Part shown: piece by piece, positions 43,050-51,513 of the stretch
Layout: every line of letters starts with the position of its first letter
How positions within the stretch are numbered: position 1 is the first letter of the stretch
Position numbers and translations under genes: made by a program
The notes under the pieces: generated by a model
Database searches by the model: none
Seen by the model: the letters and a program-made list of their open reading frames with translations, nothing else
What the model was told of the DNA's origin: nothing
Assembly (NCBI GenBank): GCA_019749805.1
Contig: JAIEPH010000058.1
Coordinates: 1-64,000 of the forward strand
Direction of reading: 5' to 3'
Source of the DNA: Mycobacteriaceae bacterium
GTDB lineage: Bacteria; Actinomycetota; Actinomycetes; Mycobacteriales; Mycobacteriaceae
Length of the DNA: 64,000 nt

Positions 43050-44609
43050 TCAATCCTCTGTGGGGCGCAGCACCGCGAGCACGGTGAGGAGCAAGATCTT
43101 GAAGTCCAGCAGCAGCGACCAGTTCTGGATGTAGTAGTTGTCCCATTCGGCTCGATCGGCGATCGATGTCTGTCCCCGAAGTCCGTGCACCTGGGCCCAG
43201 CCCGTGATGCCGGCCTTCACCCGGTGCCGCGCACCGTAGCGCCGAATGTGCATCTCGAACAGTTCGACGAATTCCGGTCGCTCAGGACGCGGACCGACCA
43301 TGCTCATGTCACCGCGCAGCACGTTGAGCAGCTGGGGGAGCTCATCCAGCGATGTCCTGCGCATGATCTTGCCGATCCGGGTGCGCCGATCTTCACCCTC
43401 CACGCCGCCGGGCGCCGCGCCTTCCTGCAGTTCGAAGTCCGCGTCGGCCGCATCCGCGAGACGCATGCTGCGGAACTTCAGACAGCCGAAGACCTTGCCG
43501 TCGCGCCCGATTCGTTCCTGACTGAAGAAGATCGGCCCCGGCGAACTGAGCTTGACCGCGAGCATCAGTGTGACGAACAGCGGGGAGATGAGCACGAGGC
43601 CAAGCAGGGCGGCCGAGCGGTCCACCGCATGCTTGACGGCGAATTGCCACCCCTTCGGATTGACGCGGGTCAGCACCATCAGCGGGACGCCGCCCATGTG
43701 CTCGATCCTGGCGTTGGTGCCGACGGCATCCATCAAGCGGGGCACCACGCGGACCCGCATTCCGAGTTCCTGCGCCTGATGGGCGATCCGCCCCAGCTTC
43801 TCATCTGGCAATGTCGACGGCGCGATGATGAGATCTTCGGCGCGAGTAGCACGCTGGGCGCTTTCGAGATTGTCCGCGGTGCCCAGATACGGCACCCCCA
43901 GCATTCCGGTCATCTCCGCTTCGTTCGGCCGGGCATCGTCGAGCAGTCCTTCCGGCCACAGACCGTATTCCGGCACCTGTTGCATCCGCGAGATGAGCTG
44001 ATGGGCCACCGGTCCCGAGCCCACGACCAGCGCCGGAGCCCCCACTTGAAACCTCCGCCGCAGCCAGCGGTTCACGACCGTCCGGAGCAGGCGCACCGCG
44101 GGGATGAGGATCGCCGCACAGACCCAGATCTTCAAAACCAACTCGCTTGGGCGGACGTAGGGCACGACGACGCCGCCCACCTCGAGACGAGGGACGAGCA
44201 ACAGCATGATCGTCAAGGTCGCCAGCGCCGCCACCGCAATGGAGGTCTCCACCGGTTCGAATTCGTCGAGAAACCCCTGTCCCAATTTCTGTCGGTACAA
44301 CCGGCGAGTGGAGAGAACGACGATCACGATCGGAACGAACAGCCACGAATAGAGGGCGATGTATCGCTCGTGGACCAAATCGCCGACCCACCACTGGGCC
44401 AGGAGTACTGAGATGGCGGCGTAGAGGGCGTCGACCGCGAGGGTGATCGCCGAATACCACGGGTCAGAGCGAATGCGTTCGACAAAGCGAGGCGGCCCCG
44501 TCGCTCTACTATTCTGAACCGGCGCCGACGCGGCCGACAATCGCGGCGTTGTAGGTCTGGTGCTAGGCGTCTGAGTCGTCACCCCCTGGCACCTAGCTGC
44601 ATCAATCAT
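43050..44609 (-). CDS. Polyprenyl-phosphate sugar-1-phosphate transferase (initiating enzyme)
   Basis: A WbaP/WcaJ-type polyisoprenyl-phosphate hexose-1-phosphate transferase (519 aa) that loads the first sugar phosphate on the lipid carrier. Four TM segments lie at about 55-175, followed by a CoA-binding-like Rossmann region (ALVVGSGPVAHQLI). The C-terminal catalytic domain starts with AVDRSAALLGLVLISPLF-like sequence and has KFRSMR, RRTSLDELPQLLNVLRGDMS and VGPRPERPEF. ATG 44609 has GGAGGG immediately before it; GTG 44582 is an alternative. It marks the locus as polysaccharide biosynthesis. Confidence 0.92.
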   Translation of the reverse strand: MIDAARCQGVTTQTPSTRPTTPRLSAASAPVQNSRATGPPRFVERIRSDPWYSAITLAVDALYAAISVLLAQWWVGDLVHERYIALYSWLFVPIVIVVLSTRRLYRQKLGQGFLDEFEPVETSIAVAALATLTIMLLLVPRLEVGGVVVPYVRPSELVLKIWVCAAILIPAVRLLRTVVNRWLRRRFQVGAPALVVGSGPVAHQLISRMQQVPEYGLWPEGLLDDARPNEAEMTGMLGVPYLGTADNLESAQRATRAEDLIIAPSTLPDEKLGRIAHQAQELGMRVRVVPRLMDAVGTNARIEHMGGVPLMVLTRVNPKGWQFAVKHAVDRSAALLGLVLISPLFVTLMLAVKLSSPGPIFFSQERIGRDGKVFGCLKFRSMRLADAADADFELQEGAAPGGVEGEDRRTRIGKIMRRTSLDELPQLLNVLRGDMSMVGPRPERPEFVELFEMHIRRYGARHRVKAGITGWAQVHGLRGQTSIADRAEWDNYYIQNWSLLLDFKILLLTVLAVLRPTED

Positions 44610-44752
44610 CCCTCCGACGTTACGTTGGCAACCGATATTAGGTGCGCTGCACCCCCACGCGGTGAAATGAGCAGCGCTGTCAGCACAAAATGAATTTGCG
44701 AGCAATAAGGACGGTTACGCGCGCGTAAGTTTTGGCTAGCCTGATTTGCTGC

Positions 44753-45466
44753 TTACGCAGACTTGGGGCCGAAAATGCGTTCCATCGCGAGCTCCGCCAG
44801 ATCCGTGAGTACCTGAACGTGGCCAGTTCCCCAGAGGCGCGGTTTGTCGTCGAATACACATAGTGCGCCGATGGCATGGCCTTCGTGATCGACCAGAGGT
44901 ATGCCGAGGTACGCCGCGATCGCGCCGCTGCGGACCGCCGGATGGTTCTTGAAGATCGGATCGGCGCGCGCGTCTTCGAGCACCAAAGGTCTGCGGTCCG
45001 CCACCGCGTACTGACAAATCGATTGGTCGAGTGCCACCTGGCGGTTCTCGGGCACCGACATATCGTCGATCCCTGCCGCGCTCTTGAAGAATTGCCGGTC
45101 GACATCGATCAGGGATACCGCCGAAAACGGGGCGTCCAGGGCGTCGGCGGCCGCCCGCGTGATCCGGTCGTAGACCGATTCCACCGGGGAATCGAGCAGC
45201 CCGGTCGCGCGCAGTGCGGCCAGCCGATCGGGGTCGGAGATGACCGCCGCGACGTCTGGCATCGAACCGCTGTCGAGTATCCCGGTCTCGGAGAGATGTT
45301 CCAGTAGGTCCTTAGTCGAAGGGCTCTGCGCGCGCACCTGATCGGCGACCATCTGAGCGGCCACGGCTCGCATGACGTAGGTGTTGACGTCCTCGCCTGC
45401 CTCTCGCGCAGTTTCCTCGAGCGAGCGGTTGAGCCAGTCATCGAACCCCGGCACCGAGTTGGTCAC
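44753..45466 (-). CDS. GAF-domain regulator with RHH-like N-terminus
   Basis: A 237-aa protein. Residues 5-45 (GFDDWLNRSLEETAREAGED, then NTYVMRAVAAQMVADQVR) resemble a ribbon-helix-helix or antitoxin-like module. Residues 85-235 form a GAF sensory domain (APFSAVSLIDVDRQFFKS, CQYAVADRRPLVLEDA, AYLGIPLVDHEGHAIGALCV). The GTG start lacks a ribosome-binding site; GATAAC lies about 9 nt upstream, so the mRNA may be leaderless. It sits between the second BcsB-like gene and the initiating transferase on the same strand, so it may sense a signal for this locus. DNA binding is inference. Confidence 0.78.
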   Translation of the reverse strand: MTNSVPGFDDWLNRSLEETAREAGEDVNTYVMRAVAAQMVADQVRAQSPSTKDLLEHLSETGILDSGSMPDVAAVISDPDRLAALRATGLLDSPVESVYDRITRAAADALDAPFSAVSLIDVDRQFFKSAAGIDDMSVPENRQVALDQSICQYAVADRRPLVLEDARADPIFKNHPAVRSGAIAAYLGIPLVDHEGHAIGALCVFDDKPRLWGTGHVQVLTDLAELAMERIFGPKSA

Positions 45467-45528
45467 GTAATTGACGTTATCTGAAGAGAACTGGACTGCG
45501 CATGTCAGAGCAAATATCCGCACATCCC

Positions 45529-47565
45529 TCAGACTCCTTGCTCCGGTTCGGCCAGCGGCCCATCACCCGGCGGATTCCCGGCGGTGCGTCGCCTGCGTGA
45601 CCACAGGATGGCCGCGGCCACAGCGATCGCGGCAACCACAGCCATCCCGACGGCGATGGGGATCCAATCGTTCAGCGACGTCGGCAGCGCCGGCGCCGGC
45701 GACGGTTCGAAAATGTTGCCACTGTCTCGAACGGCGATGTTGGTCGGTTCGCGCGCCCCGCCCGCGGCAAGAACGTCCCCGGTGAGCGCTGACCAGCCAC
45801 CACGCAAGCCGTCGATGTAATCGAAGAGCGGGTCCACCAGCGACCACGAAGCGGTCGACGTGACAAGGACCACCGACCGGTTGCGGGGCTGGTCGGCGAA
45901 GGCCTGGACGGACCCCAGACCGTCCTCGATGTTGGCGCGAAGCTCGGTGGGCAGTGCAACATCCACGGCTGTGCCGTCGCCACCCACGGGTGGATTCAGC
46001 GTCGTCTGCTCGATCGCTTTCGAGTTGGCCACTATCAGCGCGCCGGTGTCGGAATCGGCGGCGGTCTTGAGATCGACAACCTCGGGCGTCAGCTGCGTGC
46101 TCGTGAGACGAGCGATCGCGCCGACCACACGCGCGGCGTACGAGAGCTGATCGGGGCCACTGCCGTCCAGCGCGACCATGAAGCGGGGGCTGAACTCCGA
46201 TGGAAAGGCACCAAACCCGTTGAGCGGGGGCCCTCCCCGCTGCATGGTCAACGTCGATCGCGGATCGACCTGAAAGCTGATGGGCGCCGTCAACGGTCCA
46301 CATGCTTCGTGTGGCGAGTAGGTGAACGCGAAGTCGAGGTTGACCCCCTGACCGAATGCCGGGCCCTCCAGGTCGAACGTCGCGTCGAGAACACCGGTGT
46401 TGTCCAGTGCGGTCCGGTAAACGACGATTCCGTTGGACCGGATGACGACACTCGCGGCGTCGTCCCTGGGCACCGGGGTGTAGTCGGCGAGCAAATGAAC
46501 CTGCACGCTGTCTACCCGGCCCGCGCCCAACGCCGAGCGGTCGACACCGATCGTGAGGCTGCCGGTTCGAAGAACGTCGGTCTTGCCGCTCAACTTCAAC
46601 TGGCTGAACGTCAATATGTCGCCGCTCAGCGGAGTCTCCGATCCCGCCTGGTCGATCCGGGCAGCACGTGTCTGCGCCAGCGACTGGAGCTGATTGACGA
46701 GCAGCGAGGCCTGGGCCGACAGCTCGTCACCGCTGCCGGATATTCGCAGGTATGCGTCCGGTCTTCCGGCCCGTTCGACGGTCAGGCCTGCTGGGCCGCC
46801 CGCCTCGACGACGACTACGCGCGTCAACTGGGCCGCGGGCGGCGGGGTGGCGCCGCGCGGTTGGGGGACGACCGTGATCGCCATCGGCTGGATGTTGTAC
46901 AGGCGCGCGAGAGTGGTGACCAGCGTCAGCGCCGACTGCTGTTCCGCGGCGTCGGCGTTGGCGGGCGTATGAATGGTGACTCTCTCCAGCACCGGCGGGA
47001 AGAAATTCGCGATCGTGGTTGCCGCGGACTCGGTGCCGGTGAACACGGTTGCCAGCTCGCTCAGCGACAGCTGCTGCAGGGGACCGCAGAATCCAGCGGC
47101 ATCGTCCAGCGGGCGCACAGTGAACGAAAGGTCGACGTTCGATGATCGGACCCGGGCCCGCGAGATATCGACATCGAAGGGCGTCACTGCCTGAGCAGCC
47201 GCCTCGGGTGGCAGGCCGACTGTCCCCAGGAATTTTCCGTCTCCGTCGCTGATCTCGAGGAACCCGGAATCGATGTTCATGGGAGCGTGGATGATGCCCT
47301 GCACTCGCGTCGGAGAAAGCCCAGGAGGCACCGGGACTGCGAAATCAGTTGGGCTGTCGGCGCTGAGATACACCTCAGGTTTCAATCCAAGCGCGGGCCA
47401 GTCCAACCTGACCGTCGCCGGGGCGGGCGGATCGGCATTGACGTCGGGTTGCGCAACTGCTGTGCCTGCCGGTGAAATCGCGAGCATCGACGACAGAATG
47501 AGCAATGCCGAAATGAGCGCACGCGCCGCGCAGCTGCGACCAACAACTGCGGCGACCGGGTTCAC
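45529..47565 (-). CDS. BcsB-like exported, membrane-anchored protein 2
   Basis: A 678-aa paralogue of the protein at 38939-40885: signal peptide ending near TAVAQ (about residue 39), long beta-rich extracytoplasmic part, one C-terminal TM (IPIAVGMAVVAAIAVAAAIL) and an Arg-rich tail. The shared block FTGTESAATTIANFFPPVLE aligns with YTGKESAPTMVADFLPTVLE of the first copy. BcsB proteins support glycan passage in the envelope. The GTG start lies behind a G-rich site; it is divergent from the Wzc-like gene across 239 bp. Confidence 0.7.
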   Translation of the reverse strand: MNPVAAVVGRSCAARALISALLILSSMLAISPAGTAVAQPDVNADPPAPATVRLDWPALGLKPEVYLSADSPTDFAVPVPPGLSPTRVQGIIHAPMNIDSGFLEISDGDGKFLGTVGLPPEAAAQAVTPFDVDISRARVRSSNVDLSFTVRPLDDAAGFCGPLQQLSLSELATVFTGTESAATTIANFFPPVLERVTIHTPANADAAEQQSALTLVTTLARLYNIQPMAITVVPQPRGATPPPAAQLTRVVVVEAGGPAGLTVERAGRPDAYLRISGSGDELSAQASLLVNQLQSLAQTRAARIDQAGSETPLSGDILTFSQLKLSGKTDVLRTGSLTIGVDRSALGAGRVDSVQVHLLADYTPVPRDDAASVVIRSNGIVVYRTALDNTGVLDATFDLEGPAFGQGVNLDFAFTYSPHEACGPLTAPISFQVDPRSTLTMQRGGPPLNGFGAFPSEFSPRFMVALDGSGPDQLSYAARVVGAIARLTSTQLTPEVVDLKTAADSDTGALIVANSKAIEQTTLNPPVGGDGTAVDVALPTELRANIEDGLGSVQAFADQPRNRSVVLVTSTASWSLVDPLFDYIDGLRGGWSALTGDVLAAGGAREPTNIAVRDSGNIFEPSPAPALPTSLNDWIPIAVGMAVVAAIAVAAAILWSRRRRTAGNPPGDGPLAEPEQGV

Positions 47566-47804
47566 CCCTCTACCCCCAATTGTTCGAACTTCGTAATCCC
47601 AACAGGGGTTGGACTATACCGGCGGGCATCGCAGGTGGATGCGTTATTGGAGGCCCGGAGAAGCCATCTCACGAGGTAGCCAAGTTCTACGATTATCACC
47701 GTCAAGGCGATTCATTCTGGGATAGCGTGTTACGACTTGCGCGCGCCTGATGAGCTCGGGCGGGAGCGGCGATCGAAGGGGTATCAGCCGGTGAAGGGTC
47801 GCGT
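47566..47804. promoter_or_regulatory. Divergent control region of the polysaccharide locus
   Basis: A 239-bp non-coding region between the divergent BcsB-like and Wzc-like genes. It is less GC-rich than its surroundings. The inverted repeat CCAAC-AGGG-GTTGG (about 47599-47612) is followed by TATACC, a possible -10 on the plus strand. GAAGGG (47793-47798) is the ribosome-binding site of the TTG-started wzc-like gene. Confidence 0.5.
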
Positions 47805-49193
47805 TTGACTGTTCAAGAGTTCGCCAAGATTCTGCGTGCCCGGTGGAAGTTAATCTGCGGCACAATTGCCGTCGCTGTATTGGCTGCGGTGGGTTACTCG
47901 CTACTCGCCATTCCGCAATACCAGGCCTCGGTGCGACTCTTTGTCTCCACGCCGTCCGACGGAACGAACACTCAGACATACGACGGTGGTCTTTTCGCGG
48001 AACGCCGCGTGCTCTCGTACACCGAGTTGTTGACCGGCGACATCGCGGCTCAGCGCACCATCGACAAGCTCGGCCTCGATATGACGGCGGCCCAACTCCA
48101 AGAGAAAGTCGAAGCCGTCGTGCCGGCCGAAACCGTCTTGATCGACGTGACGGTGACCGATTCCTCGCCGACGCGAGCCCGCGACATCGCCAACGCATTG
48201 GCCGATGAGTTCGTCGTCATGGCGGCCCGATTGGAGACCCCCGAATTGGGGCAGCCGCCCAACGCGCGAGTCGTCGTGCAGCAGCGCGCCGAGTTACCAA
48301 GCAGCCCGGTGAATTCGAAGACGAAACGAATTCTGGCGATCGCCGCCGTGATGGGTGCACTGCTGGGTGTCGTTGTTGCTGTCATACGTGACCGGATGGA
48401 TGATTCGGTGAAGAGTTCAGACGCACTGGAAAGGGCCACCGGCGTCGGCCTGCTCGCCGACATTCCGTTCGACGCGCAGCGCAGAACAAAACCGCTGATC
48501 TTGTTCGAGAGCGATCGCTCGGCATTCGCCAACGCGTTTCGCGAGCTGCGGATCAATCTGCGATTCCTGCAGATCGCCGACGGACCCCGCGTGCTCGTCA
48601 TCACGAGCTGCGTTCCTGCTCAAGGTACGACGATGACGGCGGTCAATTTGTCGCTCGCGTTGGCGGACGCCGGCCACAACGTCGTGATCGTCGACGGTGA
48701 CCTGCGGCGCCCCGGGGTGGCGGCGAGTTTCGACCTTACCGGGGACGCCGGTCTGAGCGACGTACTCAGCGGTGCGATCCCCCTGCGGGATGCGTTGCAG
48801 GAAACCGGTTTCGCCCATCTGACCGCGCTCACGTCCGGAGCCATCCCGGGTGATCCGACCGAGCTGCTGGAGTCTCGAGCGACCACGGATGTCTTGGGAC
48901 AACTAGGTGGGCAATTCGACTATGTGGTCGTCGACTCGCCGTCTCTACTTGTCACGGATGCCGCGATTCTGGCGACGCACGCGCAGGGGGTACTGATCGT
49001 CGCGCGGTCGGGCCAGACCACGCGCAAGCAACTGGGCGATGCGATTCACACGCTCAGACGAGCCGGTGCTCCATTGCTGGGCTCCGTGCTGTCGATGACT
49101 CGTGCAAAAAAGCGGTCGAAGGGTGACGACTACTACCGCAGTGCTGACGCCGGGCAGGGTGGGCAAAAGCGCCGCGGCACTCACCAGAAGTGA
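47805..49193 (+). CDS. Wzc/CapAB-like chain-length protein with degenerate Walker A
   Basis: A polysaccharide co-polymerase/BY-kinase fusion (462 aa). The Wzz domain has TM1 (about 17-36) and TM2 (about 175-194). The cytosolic ATPase domain follows. Walker A should read GxGK(S/T), but residues 268-280 read TSCVPAQGTTMTA, with no lysine. Walker A' (IVDGDLRRP, about 295-303) and Walker B (YVVVDSPSLL) persist. The tail has few tyrosines (GDDYYRS). It may act only as chain-length regulator, or use ATP atypically. TTG start with GAAGGG upstream; first gene of the wzc-wzy-GT-wzx operon. Confidence 0.86.
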   Translation: MTVQEFAKILRARWKLICGTIAVAVLAAVGYSLLAIPQYQASVRLFVSTPSDGTNTQTYDGGLFAERRVLSYTELLTGDIAAQRTIDKLGLDMTAAQLQEKVEAVVPAETVLIDVTVTDSSPTRARDIANALADEFVVMAARLETPELGQPPNARVVVQQRAELPSSPVNSKTKRILAIAAVMGALLGVVVAVIRDRMDDSVKSSDALERATGVGLLADIPFDAQRRTKPLILFESDRSAFANAFRELRINLRFLQIADGPRVLVITSCVPAQGTTMTAVNLSLALADAGHNVVIVDGDLRRPGVAASFDLTGDAGLSDVLSGAIPLRDALQETGFAHLTALTSGAIPGDPTELLESRATTDVLGQLGGQFDYVVVDSPSLLVTDAAILATHAQGVLIVARSGQTTRKQLGDAIHTLRRAGAPLLGSVLSMTRAKKRSKGDDYYRSADAGQGGQKRRGTHQK

Positions 49194-49209
49194 TTGGGCC
49201 CGCACCATC

Positions 49210-50604
49210 ATGGACCGCTACGGACCACCCCGCGGTGGAATCCCTGTGACGTTCATAGCCTCGGTTCCGAGGAACGGCACCGCCGTCGCCACCTCGCCGC
49301 CCGTGCGGTCATTCGGCACGTTCGTTGCGGCGCTTCCGCGCGTATTCCACACCACCGCAACGGATTTCCGGCGCCATGAGTACGCGTTTGCGGTGCTGAT
49401 CGTCATGGCGATCGGGCTGGTCGTGGTCGCCGACATGATCACGTATTTGACCGTCGAGCATGAGCCGATCCTGCCGCCGGGAGAGGCCACCACCTCAGCG
49501 GATCTTCCGATCGCCCAACTAGCCAGTCTGGGTGGATCGGCGCTCCTGCTTGCGCTGAGCACCGCTGTCGTCTTCATGCGTGGCTACCCGAACCGCGATA
49601 TCACCGGTGTCCTCCTGCTGCTGCTCGCGGTAAACCTGCCCTACCTCATGAGCCCGAAACTTCCTCCGGTAGTCGACTTCCCAAAGATCATTCTCGCCAA
49701 CGTCTTCGTCCTGGCACTGTGGAAAGTGGGGGCACCCGTCGCTGGGCTGAAATGGCTTCCGATGACCGTCGCGGTGATCGCGGGCTACTCGCTCATCGCA
49801 GGACTGCTCATTCCGGAATACGCGATGTACAACCCAAACTCCGAGAAAGACATCATTCCGGGTTGGGAGCTGGCGGGACCTTTCGGCCACGCGAACGTCC
49901 TTGGACTGTACTGCGCACTTGCCTTTGCACTCACACCCCTCATCACCGACCGGCGATGGCGCCTTCTCGTGGGATCGATTCTGTTCGTGACGATCGTGGC
50001 CGCAGCGTCGAGAACCGCGCTGATCGCCGCCGGTCTGGTCGCGTTGTGGTGGGTGATCTGCTGGTTCAAATCGTTCATTTCGATCCGGCTGGCGGGGACG
50101 ATCCTCGTCAGCGTCACCGCAACCGCGATGTTCGTGTTTCCCTTTGTGCATTGGGACCCGCGCGCTTTCACTGGACGTGCTCTCGTGTGGGCGGAAAGTC
50201 TGCGAGTCTGGGAGCAATCGCCTGCGGTCGGCATGGGGGTCAACTGGTTCCTGGACGATGCACAAGCGATGGGGAACGTCGCCAAGTGGGCGTTCGTGGG
50301 CACCGGACACAACTTGGTCGTCGACACCCTGGTGAAATCCGGTCTCCTCGGGATTGTCGTACTGCTGCCTCTTTTCATTGCAGCCGTGGCATCGACTCGT
50401 GCGTTGCCTGTCACCAGTCAACAGATCGCCTGCTTCGGATTTCTGATGGCGTTCTTCCTGGGCGCGACAACCGAGGCCAATTGGGCGCTGCTCCCGAATT
50501 TGCAGCTGTTTCCGATCAGTGGCCTCGTTCTCGCTGTGCTCATCGTGACCAGGCATGACCATCCGACCGAGGAAGGACCGCCGTGGCAACCGAACAAACA
50601 GTAA
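49210..50604 (+). CDS. O-antigen ligase/polymerase-like membrane protein (Wzy-type)
   Basis: A 464-aa integral membrane protein with about 10-12 hydrophobic helices and a large extracytoplasmic loop. The Wzy_C/WaaL-like hallmark lies in WELAGPFGHANVLGLYCALA (about 245-265) and in RALVWAESLRVWEQSPAVGMG and GTGHNLVVDTLVKSGLLG. It should polymerise lipid-linked repeat units outside the membrane. The open frame begins at 49102 inside the wzc-like gene; ATG 49210 is preferred although its ribosome-binding site is weak. Confidence 0.85.
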   Translation: MDRYGPPRGGIPVTFIASVPRNGTAVATSPPVRSFGTFVAALPRVFHTTATDFRRHEYAFAVLIVMAIGLVVVADMITYLTVEHEPILPPGEATTSADLPIAQLASLGGSALLLALSTAVVFMRGYPNRDITGVLLLLLAVNLPYLMSPKLPPVVDFPKIILANVFVLALWKVGAPVAGLKWLPMTVAVIAGYSLIAGLLIPEYAMYNPNSEKDIIPGWELAGPFGHANVLGLYCALAFALTPLITDRRWRLLVGSILFVTIVAAASRTALIAAGLVALWWVICWFKSFISIRLAGTILVSVTATAMFVFPFVHWDPRAFTGRALVWAESLRVWEQSPAVGMGVNWFLDDAQAMGNVAKWAFVGTGHNLVVDTLVKSGLLGIVVLLPLFIAAVASTRALPVTSQQIACFGFLMAFFLGATTEANWALLPNLQLFPISGLVLAVLIVTRHDHPTEEGPPWQPNKQ

Positions 50605-51500
50605 GTGTCGTCATCCCGACCATCGGCCGGGCCAGCCTGCACACGGCGGTGGAGTCGGCGTTACGCCAAACGCCACCCCCGATCGAGGTGATTGTCGTCG
50701 TGGACGCCGATTGCGAACCCGATCTGCCGCCGTCGTCCGCCGTTCGGGTGCTGAAAACCTCAGGGGGAGTTGGGCCGAGCGCCGCCAAGCACCTCGGTAT
50801 CGAATCCGCAGCCGGCGAGATCATCGCACTGCTCGACGATGACGACTCCTGGCGCGACAACAAACTCGAGGTTCAGCTGGCCGCGGCGCCGCCGGGAGAC
50901 GAGTGGATAGTCTCCTCCCGCTTCTACATTCACGCGCCCGGGAGCGAGCCGATCATCGGGCCGCGCAACTTGATCCGCCGTGACGAGGCGATCGCCGCAT
51001 ACCTGTTCGAAATCCGCGTGCCAAGGGCGTTCAACATGGTGCCGACGCCGACCATGATCTTTCCGCGAGCCCTGGCGCAGGCGGTCCCGATGTCGGTGGC
51101 GGCCGGCTCGATCCACGATGATCCGAAATGGCTCATGGAGGTTCGGCGTGCGTTCCCGAGCCTTCCCATCATTCAAGTCCCCGAGCCGCTCGTCGACATC
51201 AATTGGTCGCCGGTCTCCATATCTCGACCGCAGGCCGATCGGAGCAAGGCACTGATCGAGTGGGGTATTCGCGAACTCGCCGACGAATCACCTCGCACGC
51301 GCGGGGACTACATGCTGACGTCTCCAGTCGGTTCGGCACTGTCAGTGGGCTCGTTCAGCGGTGTCACCGCGTCGATTTCGGCCGCAGTACGGTTCGGGCG
51401 ACCGGGTCCTCTGGCATGGGCCAGCATCGCGAAGTCGATGGCGAAACTGGTCTCAGGGCGGATGAAGAACGCGATGCGCGGTTCGGCCGAACGGCCATGA
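50583..51500 (+). CDS. GT2-family glycosyltransferase
   Basis: A GT-A glycosyltransferase (305 aa) adding a sugar to the lipid-linked repeat unit. VSVVIPTIGRASLHTAVES at the N-terminus and the metal site ALLDDDDSW (about residue 85) are typical; no TM segment is obvious. The GTG start overlaps the wzy-like gene by 22 nt, and the flippase gene follows after 13 bp. Donor and linkage are unknown. Confidence 0.9.
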   Translation: MATEQTVSVVIPTIGRASLHTAVESALRQTPPPIEVIVVVDADCEPDLPPSSAVRVLKTSGGVGPSAAKHLGIESAAGEIIALLDDDDSWRDNKLEVQLAAAPPGDEWIVSSRFYIHAPGSEPIIGPRNLIRRDEAIAAYLFEIRVPRAFNMVPTPTMIFPRALAQAVPMSVAAGSIHDDPKWLMEVRRAFPSLPIIQVPEPLVDINWSPVSISRPQADRSKALIEWGIRELADESPRTRGDYMLTSPVGSALSVGSFSGVTASISAAVRFGRPGPLAWASIAKSMAKLVSGRMKNAMRGSAERP

Positions 51501-51513
51501 GCGACCAGCGCTG

